From VGWF01 sp964423465 (GTDB lineage: Bacteria > Verrucomicrobiota > Kiritimatiellia > PWTM01): 35,176 nucleotides of DNA. A program made the position numbers and the translations under genes. The notes beneath the pieces are model-generated. The model was not told the DNA's origin and did no database searches. It was given only the letters and a program-made list of their open reading frames with translations. The stretch spans positions 1-35,176 of the forward strand of contig CAYRFK010000025.1 of the NCBI GenBank assembly GCA_964423465.1, read 5' to 3'. Below, one piece after another: positions 26,280-33,816 of the stretch; positions within the stretch are counted from its first letter, which is position 1, and each line of letters opens with the position of its first letter.

Positions 26280-27089
26280 ATGAAGGAAACCATCACCGTC
26301 CGGGCGGAGCCCCGGGATCGCGTCGGAACGTCGGCGATGGGGCGTCTGCGCCGCGAGGGCCGGATCCCCGCCGTCGTGTATAGCGAGGGCAAGCCCGGGC
26401 GGAACGTGCACATCGACGCCCATGAGTTCGGGCAGATGATGAAGCATCACCACAGCGAGCAGATGCTCGTGGACCTGGACATCGCGGGCTCGACGCCGCG
26501 GAAGGTCCTGCTGAAGGCGATGCAGCATCACGCGGTCATGGGCCAGGTGACGCACATCGACTTCTACGAGGTCTCGATGACCCGGAAGCTGCGCGTGACC
26601 GTTCCGCTGAAGCTCGTCGGCGAACCGGTTGGTGTGACGCAGCAGGGCGGCATCCTCGACCACCTGCTCCGCTCGATCGAGATCGAGTGTCTCCCGGCGG
26701 ACATGATCGAGGAGATCCCGATCAATGTCGCCGAACTCGCGGTTGGGAAGCACCTGTCGGTCAAGGATATCAAGCTCGATCCGGCGAAGTATACGGTCGT
26801 CACGAACACCGATGTCGCAATCGCAGCCGTGTCGCTGCCCAAGGCAGAGGAAGAGGTGGCCGCGCCTGTCGAGGGCGATGCCGCAGCGGGACCGGAGGTC
26901 ATCACGGCGAAGAAGCCCGAGGATGGCGAAGAAGTTCCGGCGGGCAAGGACGCCCCGGCGAAGGGTGCAGCACCTGCGAAGGGTGCGGCCCCTGCGAAGG
27001 GCGCAGCCCCTGCGAAGGGTGCAGCCCCTGCGAAGGGTGGGGCTCCTGCGAAGGAATCCGCCCCGAAGGCGGCGAAAGAGAAGAAGTGA
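26280..27089 (+). CDS. rplY: large ribosomal subunit protein bL25 (CTC form)
   Basis: Binds 5S rRNA in the 50S subunit. The 269-residue chain has the N-terminal bL25 domain (about 1-95: LRREGRIPAVVYSEGKPGRNVHID, HIDFYEV) and the beta-rich TL5/CTC C-terminal domain (about 100-190: PLKLVGEPVGVTQQGGILDH and IEIECLPADMIEEIPI). Beyond residue 190 is a non-conserved Ala/Pro/Lys-rich tail of about 80 residues containing six tandem APAKG-x units. Typical CTC-form proteins end near 190-220, so the tail is unusual. CGGAG lies a few bases before the ATG; 25 bases after prs. Order prs-rplY-pth is widespread in bacteria. Confidence 0.95.
   Translation: MKETITVRAEPRDRVGTSAMGRLRREGRIPAVVYSEGKPGRNVHIDAHEFGQMMKHHHSEQMLVDLDIAGSTPRKVLLKAMQHHAVMGQVTHIDFYEVSMTRKLRVTVPLKLVGEPVGVTQQGGILDHLLRSIEIECLPADMIEEIPINVAELAVGKHLSVKDIKLDPAKYTVVTNTDVAIAAVSLPKAEEEVAAPVEGDAAAGPEVITAKKPEDGEEVPAGKDAPAKGAAPAKGAAPAKGAAPAKGAAPAKGGAPAKESAPKAAKEKK
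26952..27059 (+). repeat. 18-bp in-frame tandem repeat in the rplY tail
   Basis: Six consecutive 18-base units encode APAKGA four times, then APAKGG and APAKES. The inner units are nearly identical at DNA level (GCNCCTGCGAAGGGTGC), indicating recent slippage or expansion, while the outer two units have diverged. All keep the reading frame. Confidence 0.85.
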
Positions 27090-27127
27090 TCCGGCCGGGT
27101 TCCGGTCGCGTGACGTTGGGGTAGGGC

Positions 27128-27721
27128 GTGGTGAAAGTCGTGGTCGGCCTGGGGAATCCGGGCAAGGAGTACGAACGGACACGCCACAACGTCGGGTTCA
27201 TGGTCGTCGAGCGGTTGGCGGAGAGGGCCGGGGCGGCCTTCCGCCGAAGCCACCGGGCGGAAGCCCTCTGTGCGGCGGTCGATCTCGAGGGCGCCGGACG
27301 GGTGATCCTCGTGGAACCGATGACGTACATGAACGCAAGCGGGGATGCGGTGGCTGCGCTGATGCGATGGCATCGTTCCGGGCTGGCGGATTTGGTCGTG
27401 GTATACGATGATGTGGATCTCCCGACCGGGCAGCTTCGGTTGCGACCGAAGGGCGGGGCGGGAGGGCACAAGGGCGTGCGGTCGCTGATCGAACGGCTTG
27501 GGGCGGACGGTTTCGCCCGGATCCGGATCGGCGTGGGCCGCGGGCCGGGACAGCGCGATACGGCCGACCATGTCCTTTCCGCGTTCTCGCGGGAGGAGCG
27601 GCCGGCGATCGAGGCGGCCGTCGATCGGGCCGCCGAGGCCGTGACGGCGATGGTTCGGGACGGTGTGGAGCGGGCAATGAACGAGTTCAATCGGGATACG
27701 AACGCGGGAGGACAGCCTTGA
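27128..27721 (+). CDS. pth: peptidyl-tRNA hydrolase
   Basis: Recycles peptidyl-tRNAs that drop off ribosomes by cleaving the ester bond. The 197-residue protein has all catalytic-site motifs: VGLGNPG with Asn10, TRHNVG with His20 as the catalytic base, YMNASG, and VVYDDVDLPTG followed by GGAGGHKGVRS. Two adjacent GTG codons at 27128 and 27131 could start it; GGGG six bases before the first favours 27128, while the second gives the MKVVVGLGNPG form commonest in the family. It starts 38 bases after rplY and its TGA overlaps the TTG start of rpsF by four bases, indicating coupling with the ribosomal protein genes. Confidence 0.96.
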   Translation: MVKVVVGLGNPGKEYERTRHNVGFMVVERLAERAGAAFRRSHRAEALCAAVDLEGAGRVILVEPMTYMNASGDAVAALMRWHRSGLADLVVVYDDVDLPTGQLRLRPKGGAGGHKGVRSLIERLGADGFARIRIGVGRGPGQRDTADHVLSAFSREERPAIEAAVDRAAEAVTAMVRDGVERAMNEFNRDTNAGGQP

Positions 27722-28062
27722 ATCGGTACGAAGCCATGTTCATCTTTCCGGAGACGATCAAGGAGGATCAACTCGATCCCGTGGTCGCGGGTGTGCGCGA
27801 GGATATCGAGAAGGTCGGCGGCGTGATCGACAATACGACGCGCCTTGGCAAGCGTGCGTTTGCGAGGCCGATCAGGAAAATGGAAGGCGGCCACTACGTT
27901 GTGGTGGGCTTCCGGGTGGCGGGCGACAAGATCGCCGGGCTGTTGGAGCACTATCGCCTCTCGGACGCGATCGTTCGCGTGCAGATCCATTCGGCGGACG
28001 AGCCGGTGGCCGCTGCTGCGGCGACCCCTGCGGAAGGAACCCGCGATGGCGTCCCTCAATAA
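27718..28062 (+). CDS. rpsF: small ribosomal subunit protein bS6
   Basis: Part of the 30S platform, forming a dimer with bS18. The 114 residues match the family: NRYEAMFIFPE, LGKRAFARPIRKMEGGHYVVVGF and LSDAIVRV, then a short Ala-rich tail. The start is an uncommon TTG at 27718, overlapping the pth stop (TTGA); GGGAGG six bases upstream and the exact family N terminus support it. The gene overlaps ssb by 17 bases. Because it overlaps pth there is no room for the separate leader that carries the bS6:bS18-binding RNA motif in many bacteria, so any such control must sit in coding sequence. Confidence 0.95.
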   Translation: MNRYEAMFIFPETIKEDQLDPVVAGVREDIEKVGGVIDNTTRLGKRAFARPIRKMEGGHYVVVGFRVAGDKIAGLLEHYRLSDAIVRVQIHSADEPVAAAAATPAEGTRDGVPQ

Positions 28063-28525
28063 GGTCCTCCTGATCGGCAACCTGACGCGCGATCCCGAGG
28101 TGCGTTTCCTTCCCTCCGGAGATCCGATCGCCGAGTTCAGCCTCGCGGTCAACCGCCGGTTCCGCACCAAGCAGGGCGAGGACCGCGAGGAGGTCTGCTT
28201 CGTCCGTGTCTCGATGTTCGGCAAGCGTGCCGAGGTCATCGGACGCTACTTCAAGAAGGGCTCGCCGATCTTCATCGAGGGACGGCTGAAGTTCGATGAG
28301 TGGGAGAAGGATGGAAAGAAGCAGAACAGGCTGACGGTCGTCGCCGAGAACTTCGAGTTCATGGATTCGGCCCGCAGCCGGACGAGCGGCGGTGGCGAAG
28401 GCGGCGAGATGGGGGATGCGCCGGGGGCTCCCCGTGGCGGGGCCTCCGTGAATGAAGGCGAGGCCGCGCCGGCCGCACCGGCCGGTGGACCTGCGGCAAA
28501 GGACGATGACGATCTGCCGTTCTGA
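28046..28525 (+). CDS. ssb: single-stranded DNA-binding protein
   Basis: Coats single-stranded DNA during replication and repair and recruits partner proteins. The 159-residue chain has the OB fold (about 1-108: NKVLLIGNLTRDPEVRFLPSG, FRVSMFGKRAEVIGRYFKKGSPIFIEGRL, read with minor family variation), a Gly/Ala-rich flexible linker and the acidic partner-binding tip DDDDLPF. The ATG at 28046 has GGAAGGAA upstream and lies inside the end of rpsF, a 17-base overlap in a different frame; longer frames upstream do not match the family. Standard position between rpsF and rpsR. Confidence 0.96.
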   Translation: MASLNKVLLIGNLTRDPEVRFLPSGDPIAEFSLAVNRRFRTKQGEDREEVCFVRVSMFGKRAEVIGRYFKKGSPIFIEGRLKFDEWEKDGKKQNRLTVVAENFEFMDSARSRTSGGGEGGEMGDAPGAPRGGASVNEGEAAPAAPAGGPAAKDDDDLPF

Positions 28526-28547
28526 GCCGGAGCAGAGGCGGCGGCTT

Positions 28548-28563
28548 CGGGGCGGTTGCCCCG
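28548..28563 (+). promoter_or_regulatory. hairpin between ssb and rpsR
   Basis: CGGGGC (28548-28553) and GCCCCG (28558-28563) form a perfect 6-bp stem with loop GGTT in the 70-base gap before rpsR. No T tract follows, and a strong AGGAG for rpsR lies downstream. It might be an RNA-processing or attenuation element that sets bS18 expression apart from the upstream genes; function is not shown. Confidence 0.3.
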
Positions 28564-28595
28564 CGATGGGCGTGGATTGAAACAGGAGTGATCGA

Positions 28596-28823
28596 ATGAA
28601 TCGACGAGAGCAGATGATGATGAAGGATGCGGGGCCCAAGCGTGGCGTGCGCTACCTGGAGGGCGTTACCCGCATTGACTACAAGGATTGTGAGCTTCTT
28701 CGGAAGTTCATGACCGAACGCGGGAAGGTCATGCCCCGGCGGCTGACCGGAACGACCGCGAAACAGCAGCGCGAAATCCGCTGCGCCATCGGGCGCGCGC
28801 GCGTCCTGGGCCTTCTGCCGTAG
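28596..28823 (+). CDS. rpsR: small ribosomal subunit protein bS18
   Basis: Binds the 30S platform with bS6. The 75-residue protein carries the family core IDYKDCELLRKFMTERGK, then MPRRLTGTTAKQQREI and the C-terminal IGRARVLGLLP. It has two Cys only, so it does not carry a full zinc-binding set. AGGAG lies seven bases before the ATG. Followed by rplI after 18 bases. Confidence 0.95.
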   Translation: MNRREQMMMKDAGPKRGVRYLEGVTRIDYKDCELLRKFMTERGKVMPRRLTGTTAKQQREIRCAIGRARVLGLLP

Positions 28824-28841
28824 GCAAAGGGGAACACGATC

Positions 28842-29345
28842 ATGGCCATGGAAGTGATTTTGATGCAGGCGGTCGAGGGTCTCGGGGTGGACGGCGATGT
28901 CGTCCGCGTGGGAGGTCATCGCGAAGGAGAGCAGCTCCATCNNNNNNNNNNTGGCGTCCGCGTGTCCGACGGCTACGCCCGCAACTATCTCTTTCCGAAG
29001 AACCTCGCCGCGCCCGTGACGGCGGCAACCCGCCGGCGTCTCGAGAAGATGCGTGCCGACCGCACGGCCAAGGAAGTTGCGCGCGTGGCCGCGGGCAAGG
29101 AACTGGCGGACCGCATCGCCAATACATCCGTCACGATCACGGTTCGGACGGGCGCCGAGGACAAGATGTTCGGCGCGGTGACCGCCGCCCACATCGCGGA
29201 TGCCCTCAAGCTGCAGGGCGTTGAGCTTGACCGGCACCAGTTTGAACTGGCCGATCCGATCAAGGAACTGGGCGTCTTCACCGTTCCCGTCAAGCTCAAC
29301 TCGGACGTCACCACCACCCTCAAGGTGTGGGTCGTCGAGGAGTAG
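28842..29345 (+). CDS. rplI: large ribosomal subunit protein bL9 (with a probable false insertion at a gap)
   Basis: Binds 23S rRNA at the base of the L1 stalk. The translated frame gives 167 residues: N-terminal domain MEVILMQAVEGLGVDGDVVRV, then a foreign stretch GGHREGEQLH, four unknown residues, GVRV, and then the expected SDGYARNYLFPKNLA, a central helix and the C-terminal domain ending TLKVWVVEE. Normal bL9 is about 148-150 residues with VRVSDGYARN continuous. Removing the 18 codons between the two copies of Val-Arg-Val restores a continuous 149-residue protein, so the insertion is most likely an assembly artefact around the N run and not a real disruption. AAGGGGA precedes the ATG; dnaB follows after six bases. 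Confidence 0.93.
   Translation: MAMEVILMQAVEGLGVDGDVVRVGGHREGEQLHXXXXGVRVSDGYARNYLFPKNLAAPVTAATRRRLEKMRADRTAKEVARVAAGKELADRIANTSVTITVRTGAEDKMFGAVTAAHIADALKLQGVELDRHQFELADPIKELGVFTVPVKLNSDVTTTLKVWVVEE
28901..28964. other. assembly gap (10 N) bracketed by a 10-base direct repeat in rplI
   Basis: The Ns occupy 28942-28951. CGTCCGCGTG occurs at 28901-28910 and again at 28955-28964, 54 bases apart, with 31 bases of non-family sequence and the gap between them. The pattern fits two contig ends that actually overlap by the repeat but were joined as if separated, leaving erroneous end sequence in the scaffold. Confidence 0.85.
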
Positions 29346-29351
29346 GCTGTC

Positions 29352-30842
29352 ATGGCGCGCCCGGCGTCCCGAGCGGCTGGCGCGGGCGACGGCCCGCCTC
29401 CGGGCGCGCTGCGCGTGCCTCCCAACAACGCGGAGGCCGAGATCGGTCTCTTGGGCAGCATCCTTCTGGATGCCGCCCGGGTTTTGGATCTTTGTGCGTC
29501 GAAGCGGATCCAGCCGGATTGCTTCTACAATCCGGTGCACCAGCGTCTGTACGCGGTCTGCATCGAGATGGACCAGCGGCAGCAGCCGGTGGACCTTCTG
29601 ACGCTGGCGGGCCGACTCCGGGACACGGGCGAGCTTGACGCCCTCGGCGGAGATGCCTATCTCCAGCGGCTCGTCGATCAGACTCCCACCGTCGAGCACT
29701 CCTCGTACTACATCGAGGTCGTCCTCCAGAAGTACATCCTTCGCTCTCTGCTCGACCGCGTCCGGCAGGTTGCCGAGGACTGTTACGGGGCGGGGGACCG
29801 CGATGCGATGGAGGTTCTCGGCCGTGCCGAGCAGACCGTCCTTGAGGTCGGCGAGTTTCAGGGACCGGCCCAGGGCAACTGGTCGCAGCACGTCGACACG
29901 GTGTCCAAGGAGATCGGCCAGCTTCTCGCCGAAGGCGGAAGCTCGCTGACGGGCCTCAGCACCGGGTTCCGCGATCTCGACAAGATCCTTCTCGGCTTGC
30001 AGCCGTCGGAGATGATCATCCTCGCGGCGCGGCCCTCTCAGGGCAAGACCTCGCTGGCGATGAACATCGCGGAGAACGTCGCCTGCGGCGGGAACCCGAC
30101 AACCGGCTATGGCCCCCGCGACCGCCGCCCGCGCGCCGTCGCCGTGTTCAGCTTGGAGATGTCCTCCGAGGCGCTCGTCCGCCGCATGCTCTGCTCCCGC
30201 GCCGGCGTGTCCTGGCAGCGCATCGTCGAAGGCTATTGCGACAAGGACGAACAGCGCCGGCTCGTCGTCGCCGCGCGCGACCTGATGGAGGCGAAGATCC
30301 ACGTCGACGACACGCCGGGCCTCGACGCACCCCAGCTTCGGGCGCGCGCCCGCCGCATGCGGAAGACCCACGGCATCGATCTGATCGTGGTCGACTACCT
30401 TCAGATGCTCCATTATCCGGGGTTCGAGAAGGAAGGCCGGCAGCGTGAAACGCAGGCGATTTCCGGGACGTTGAAGGCGATGGCGAAGGAGCTTCGGGTC
30501 CCTGTGCTCGTGCTCAGCCAGCTCAACCGCCAGCCCGAGCTCCGCGACAAGAGCGGCGTGCCGAAACTATCCGACCTGCGCGATTCCGGCTCCATCGAGC
30601 AGGATGCCGACGTGGTGATGATGCTGCGCCGGCCGATCCGGAACAAGGGCGACCCCCGGTACGGCGATGCCGAGATCAACCCCGGTCTCTCGATTGTCGA
30701 CGTCGCCAAGCAGCGAAACGGCCGCGTGGGCGAGATCGAGATGCACTTCGACGACCACCATACGCGGTTTGGCGACCTTCGCACCGAGGGCACCGATGCC
30801 GCCGCGCCGATCCGTCCGAGCGAGGGAGGAACCGACGAATGA
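29352..30842 (+). CDS. dnaB: replicative DNA helicase DnaB
   Basis: Hexameric ATP-dependent 5'-3' helicase of the replication fork. The 496-residue chain has the helical N-terminal collar domain (about 20-120: PPNNAEAEIGLLGSILLD, HQRLYAVC, VDLLTLAGRL), a linker, and the RecA-like motor. Walker A is ARPSQGKT with Lys232 (most DnaB have Met where this has Gln230); Walker B is LIVVDYLQML; motif H3/H4 is VLSQLNRQPELR and SDLRDSGSIEQDADVV. No intein is present. It starts six bases after rplI; its TGA overlaps the bamA ATG (ATGA), coupling replication and envelope genes in one transcript, an arrangement to note although overlaps are usual in this window. Confidence 0.96.
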   Translation: MARPASRAAGAGDGPPPGALRVPPNNAEAEIGLLGSILLDAARVLDLCASKRIQPDCFYNPVHQRLYAVCIEMDQRQQPVDLLTLAGRLRDTGELDALGGDAYLQRLVDQTPTVEHSSYYIEVVLQKYILRSLLDRVRQVAEDCYGAGDRDAMEVLGRAEQTVLEVGEFQGPAQGNWSQHVDTVSKEIGQLLAEGGSSLTGLSTGFRDLDKILLGLQPSEMIILAARPSQGKTSLAMNIAENVACGGNPTTGYGPRDRRPRAVAVFSLEMSSEALVRRMLCSRAGVSWQRIVEGYCDKDEQRRLVVAARDLMEAKIHVDDTPGLDAPQLRARARRMRKTHGIDLIVVDYLQMLHYPGFEKEGRQRETQAISGTLKAMAKELRVPVLVLSQLNRQPELRDKSGVPKLSDLRDSGSIEQDADVVMMLRRPIRNKGDPRYGDAEINPGLSIVDVAKQRNGRVGEIEMHFDDHHTRFGDLRTEGTDAAAPIRPSEGGTDE

Positions 30843-33127
30843 ATCCGATGCGTGCGACCCTGTCCGCTCTCCTTCTTTTCGCCCCCGCCCTTGCCGGAGC
30901 CCAACTGGTGCGAGAGGTGCGCGTCGAAGGTGCCGTCGGAGCCCCCGTGGACCCGGCGTATGTGCAGGCGGTCGTCGAGACCAAGGCGGGGACGCAGTTC
31001 GATGTCAACCGGGCGGCGCGCGACGTGCGGGCGCTGGAAAAGACGGGCCGGTTCACCGCCGTGTCGGTCCGGGCGGATCCGCTGACCGGCGAGGCCGTGT
31101 CTGTCGTGTTCAGTGTGGCCGCGCGGTCAACGATCGAGCGCATCGAGATCGCGGGGGCCGACGAGGTCGGCAACCGCAAGGTGCGCGAGTGGATCGGGCT
31201 GGGGGTTGGCGATCTGGTCGACGACGCCCTCCTGGCGGCGGGGGCGCGCCGGGTCCAGGACGAGTATGCGAAAAAGTACTATCCCGACGCTCGTCTGGCG
31301 TGGTCCATCACCGACGGCGCCGCGCCGGGTGCCGTGCGCGTGAACGTGACCCTCAAGGAGGGACGGCGTGCGCGGGTCCGCGAGATCCGGTTCGACGGCA
31401 ACCGCTCGGTGCCGGTCGAGGAACTCCAGGCGCGGATGAAGCAGAAGCGGTTTCTTTGGTTCAATCCCGTGCACTGGTTCACGGGCGCCGGGCGCCTCAG
31501 CGAGGACGATCTCCGCGGCGACGTGTTCGGCATCCAGCGGCTCTACGCCGAGAAGGGATTTCTCGATGCCAAGGTCGAGGGCCCCGAGTATGTCGACCGG
31601 GGCGGCGATCGGGTGGAACTGAAATTCAAAGTCTCGGAAGGTGTCGCGTACAAGCTCGGCTCCGTTGCGATCGAGGGAGTTTCGCTGTTTCCGTCCAACG
31701 ACATCGCCCGCGTGGCGCGCATCGCTCCCGGCGGAACCGCCTCCATGGCGTCGATCGATGCCGCGCGCGAGTCGATCCTCGACTACTACGGCAACCGCGG
31801 CTACATCCTGACCCAGGTGAGACCGGCGATCGATGCCGACGCCGCCGCCGGCGTGGCGCAACTGCGGCTCGTCGTGAAGGAGGGCACGCCATCCAAGATC
31901 CGCGACATCAAGATCCGGGGCAATGTCGTCACGCACGAAGAGGTGATCCGTCGGGAACTCGTCGTCGCGCCCGGGGAGGCCTTCAACCGGTCCCGCGTGA
32001 AGACGAGCGAGAACCGCGTCCGCAACCTCGGCTATTTCTCCTATGTGGCCGCGACGCCCGAGCCCGCGCCGGAGGCCGGATGGCACGACCTGGTCCTCGA
32101 GGTGGAGGAGGATCGCATGGGCACCGCCGAGGCGGGCGTGGCATTCTCCAGCATCGACCGGCTCGTGGGCCGGGTCGAGGTCGGACACGGCAACGTCGAC
32201 CTTGGTTCGTGGCCCCCCTTCGGCGGCGGCCAGAAGGTGCGCGTCGGAGCGGAGATCGGCACCCGGCGGCAGGACTACTACATGAGCTTTATCGAGCCGT
32301 ATTTTCTCGATCAGCGTCTGCGGCTCGGGGTCGATCTCTTCAGCCGGGATGCGAGCTACTACAGCTCCCTGTACGATGTCGGACGCCTGGGCGGGCAGCT
32401 TTCGCTGGAGAAATCCCTCGCACGGTTCTACTCGGTCGGACTCACCTACGGACTCGAACGGATCGAGATCTCGGATGTCGACGAGGAGGCGAGCCAGACG
32501 ATCAAGGACGAGGAGGGCAGCCGCCTCAAGAGCTCGCTGGAACTTGCCCTCATCCGCGACACGCGCGACCGCACGCGCCTGACCACGCGTGGCAACCAGA
32601 CGCGGCTGAGTTCGACGCTGGCGGGCGGACCGCTCGGCGCCGACACCGACTGGTACAAGCTCGAACTCCGCAGCAGCCAGTACATCCCGCTATGGTTCAA
32701 CCACGTCCTCCTCCTCCGCGGACACGCCGGGCTCATGGAGGAGTATGGCGATGCCGACCGGGTCCCGCTGTTCGACCGGTTCTTCCTCGGCGGCCTGTAC
32801 ACCGTTCGCGCCTTCGAATACCGCAACATCGGTCCCGCCGACGAGGAAGGCGAGCCGCTTGGCGGCCGGAGCATGGCCTTCGCCTCCGTCGAGTACACGC
32901 TTCCGGTGTACAAGATGGTCCGGGTCGCCGCCTTCGTCGACGGCGGCATGGTATGGGACGATCCCTTCGGGTTTGATCTCAACTGGAATTCCGGCTACGG
33001 TGTCGGACTCCGGCTCGATATTCCGATGATGCCGCTGCGCTTGGACTACGCGTGGCAGATCAAGTCGGACGAGTATAACGAGGACGACAACGGGCGGTTT
33101 AACATCATGTTCGGCTACCCCTTCTGA
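30839..33127 (+). CDS. bamA: outer membrane protein assembly factor BamA
   Basis: Inserts beta-barrel proteins into the outer membrane. The 762 residues comprise a signal peptide (about 1-21, ending AGAQ), five POTRA domains (about 22-420; recurring blocks such as IREIRFDGNRSV-type strands, KKYYPDA, IQRLYAEKGFLDAKVEG, DIKIRGNVVTHEEVIRREL) and the 16-strand barrel ending in GRFNIMFGYPF with the C-terminal Phe of outer-membrane proteins. The L6 loop motif that is VRGF in nearly all family members is VRAF here (656-659, within FFLGGLYTVRAFEYRNIGP). The gene starts within the dnaB stop codon (ATGA). The following genes encode the OmpH/Skp chaperone and LpxD, the classic neighbourhood, so orthology is secure. 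Confidence 0.95.
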   Translation: MNPMRATLSALLLFAPALAGAQLVREVRVEGAVGAPVDPAYVQAVVETKAGTQFDVNRAARDVRALEKTGRFTAVSVRADPLTGEAVSVVFSVAARSTIERIEIAGADEVGNRKVREWIGLGVGDLVDDALLAAGARRVQDEYAKKYYPDARLAWSITDGAAPGAVRVNVTLKEGRRARVREIRFDGNRSVPVEELQARMKQKRFLWFNPVHWFTGAGRLSEDDLRGDVFGIQRLYAEKGFLDAKVEGPEYVDRGGDRVELKFKVSEGVAYKLGSVAIEGVSLFPSNDIARVARIAPGGTASMASIDAARESILDYYGNRGYILTQVRPAIDADAAAGVAQLRLVVKEGTPSKIRDIKIRGNVVTHEEVIRRELVVAPGEAFNRSRVKTSENRVRNLGYFSYVAATPEPAPEAGWHDLVLEVEEDRMGTAEAGVAFSSIDRLVGRVEVGHGNVDLGSWPPFGGGQKVRVGAEIGTRRQDYYMSFIEPYFLDQRLRLGVDLFSRDASYYSSLYDVGRLGGQLSLEKSLARFYSVGLTYGLERIEISDVDEEASQTIKDEEGSRLKSSLELALIRDTRDRTRLTTRGNQTRLSSTLAGGPLGADTDWYKLELRSSQYIPLWFNHVLLLRGHAGLMEEYGDADRVPLFDRFFLGGLYTVRAFEYRNIGPADEEGEPLGGRSMAFASVEYTLPVYKMVRVAAFVDGGMVWDDPFGFDLNWNSGYGVGLRLDIPMMPLRLDYAWQIKSDEYNEDDNGRFNIMFGYPF

Positions 33128-33159
33128 CGGGGTTGGCCTTGGGTGAAAGGGATAAATCC

Positions 33160-33807
33160 ATGCGACGGATGATGCGGTGGACGATGGGCGCGGCTCTGGC
33201 CGCAGGGCTGGGGCTGGCGGCGACGGCGGGCGCACAGGAGCGCAAGGGCGCCGTGGCGTTCATCAACCTGGACCGGTGCTTCAACGAGTACTACAAGACG
33301 CGCGTTGCCGATGCGCAGCTCAAGTCGCAGGCCAAGGAGTTCGACGAGGAACTCAAGAAACTCGCCTCCGACGGCGAGAAGCTTCAGAAGGAATTCAACG
33401 CCCTCCGCGAGGAATCGCAGAATACCGCGCTGAGCGACGAGGTCCGTTCGGCCAAGCGGAACGCCGCCGAGGAGAAGGTGATGGCGATTCGCGAGCAGGA
33501 GACCCGGATCCAGGGCTTCCGCGAGCGCCGCGGCAAGCAACTCGAAGAGCAGAGCCGCCGGATGCGCCGTGGCCTCGTGGGCGAGATCCGCGAGATCGTG
33601 AAAGGCCATGCGCGCGAGAAGGGATACGACGCGGTGCTCGACTCCTCCGGCGCCAGCCTCAATGGAGTGGAGAGCGTGCTCTACGTAGATCCGCGGAACG
33701 ACATCACCGAGGAACTCGTCGGCCTCCTGAACAAGGGTGCACCCGCCAATATTTCTCCGCCGCTGCAGCCCTCGTCCGGTGCCGCGAAGACCGAGGATAA
33801 GAAGTAG
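33160..33807 (+). CDS. skp: OmpH/Skp-family periplasmic chaperone
   Basis: Holds unfolded outer-membrane proteins in the periplasm for BamA. The 215-residue protein has a signal peptide (about 1-27, ending AGAQ), the first strand GAVAFINLDRCFNEYYKT, a long charged coiled-coil arm (about 55-150, many Glu/Lys/Arg heptads) and a returning strand YDAVLDSSGASLNGVESVLYVDPRNDITEELV typical of the family trimer body, followed by a Pro/Lys tail. The ATG at 33160 with AAAGG upstream gives a clean signal peptide; an in-frame start at 33133 would add nine polar residues in front. 32 bases after bamA and 9 bases before lpxD. Confidence 0.92.
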   Translation: MRRMMRWTMGAALAAGLGLAATAGAQERKGAVAFINLDRCFNEYYKTRVADAQLKSQAKEFDEELKKLASDGEKLQKEFNALREESQNTALSDEVRSAKRNAAEEKVMAIREQETRIQGFRERRGKQLEEQSRRMRRGLVGEIREIVKGHAREKGYDAVLDSSGASLNGVESVLYVDPRNDITEELVGLLNKGAPANISPPLQPSSGAAKTEDKK

Positions 33808-33816
33808 GCCCGCGCG

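Noticed and set aside
27600..27720. bS6:bS18 autoregulatory leader before rpsF
   Set aside because: rpsF overlaps the pth coding end and I see no leader-like structure there that differs from coding sequence.
28842..29345. rplI disrupted by a mobile element or intein
   Set aside because: The foreign piece is only about 31 bases plus Ns between direct repeats at a gap; a scaffolding error explains it better.
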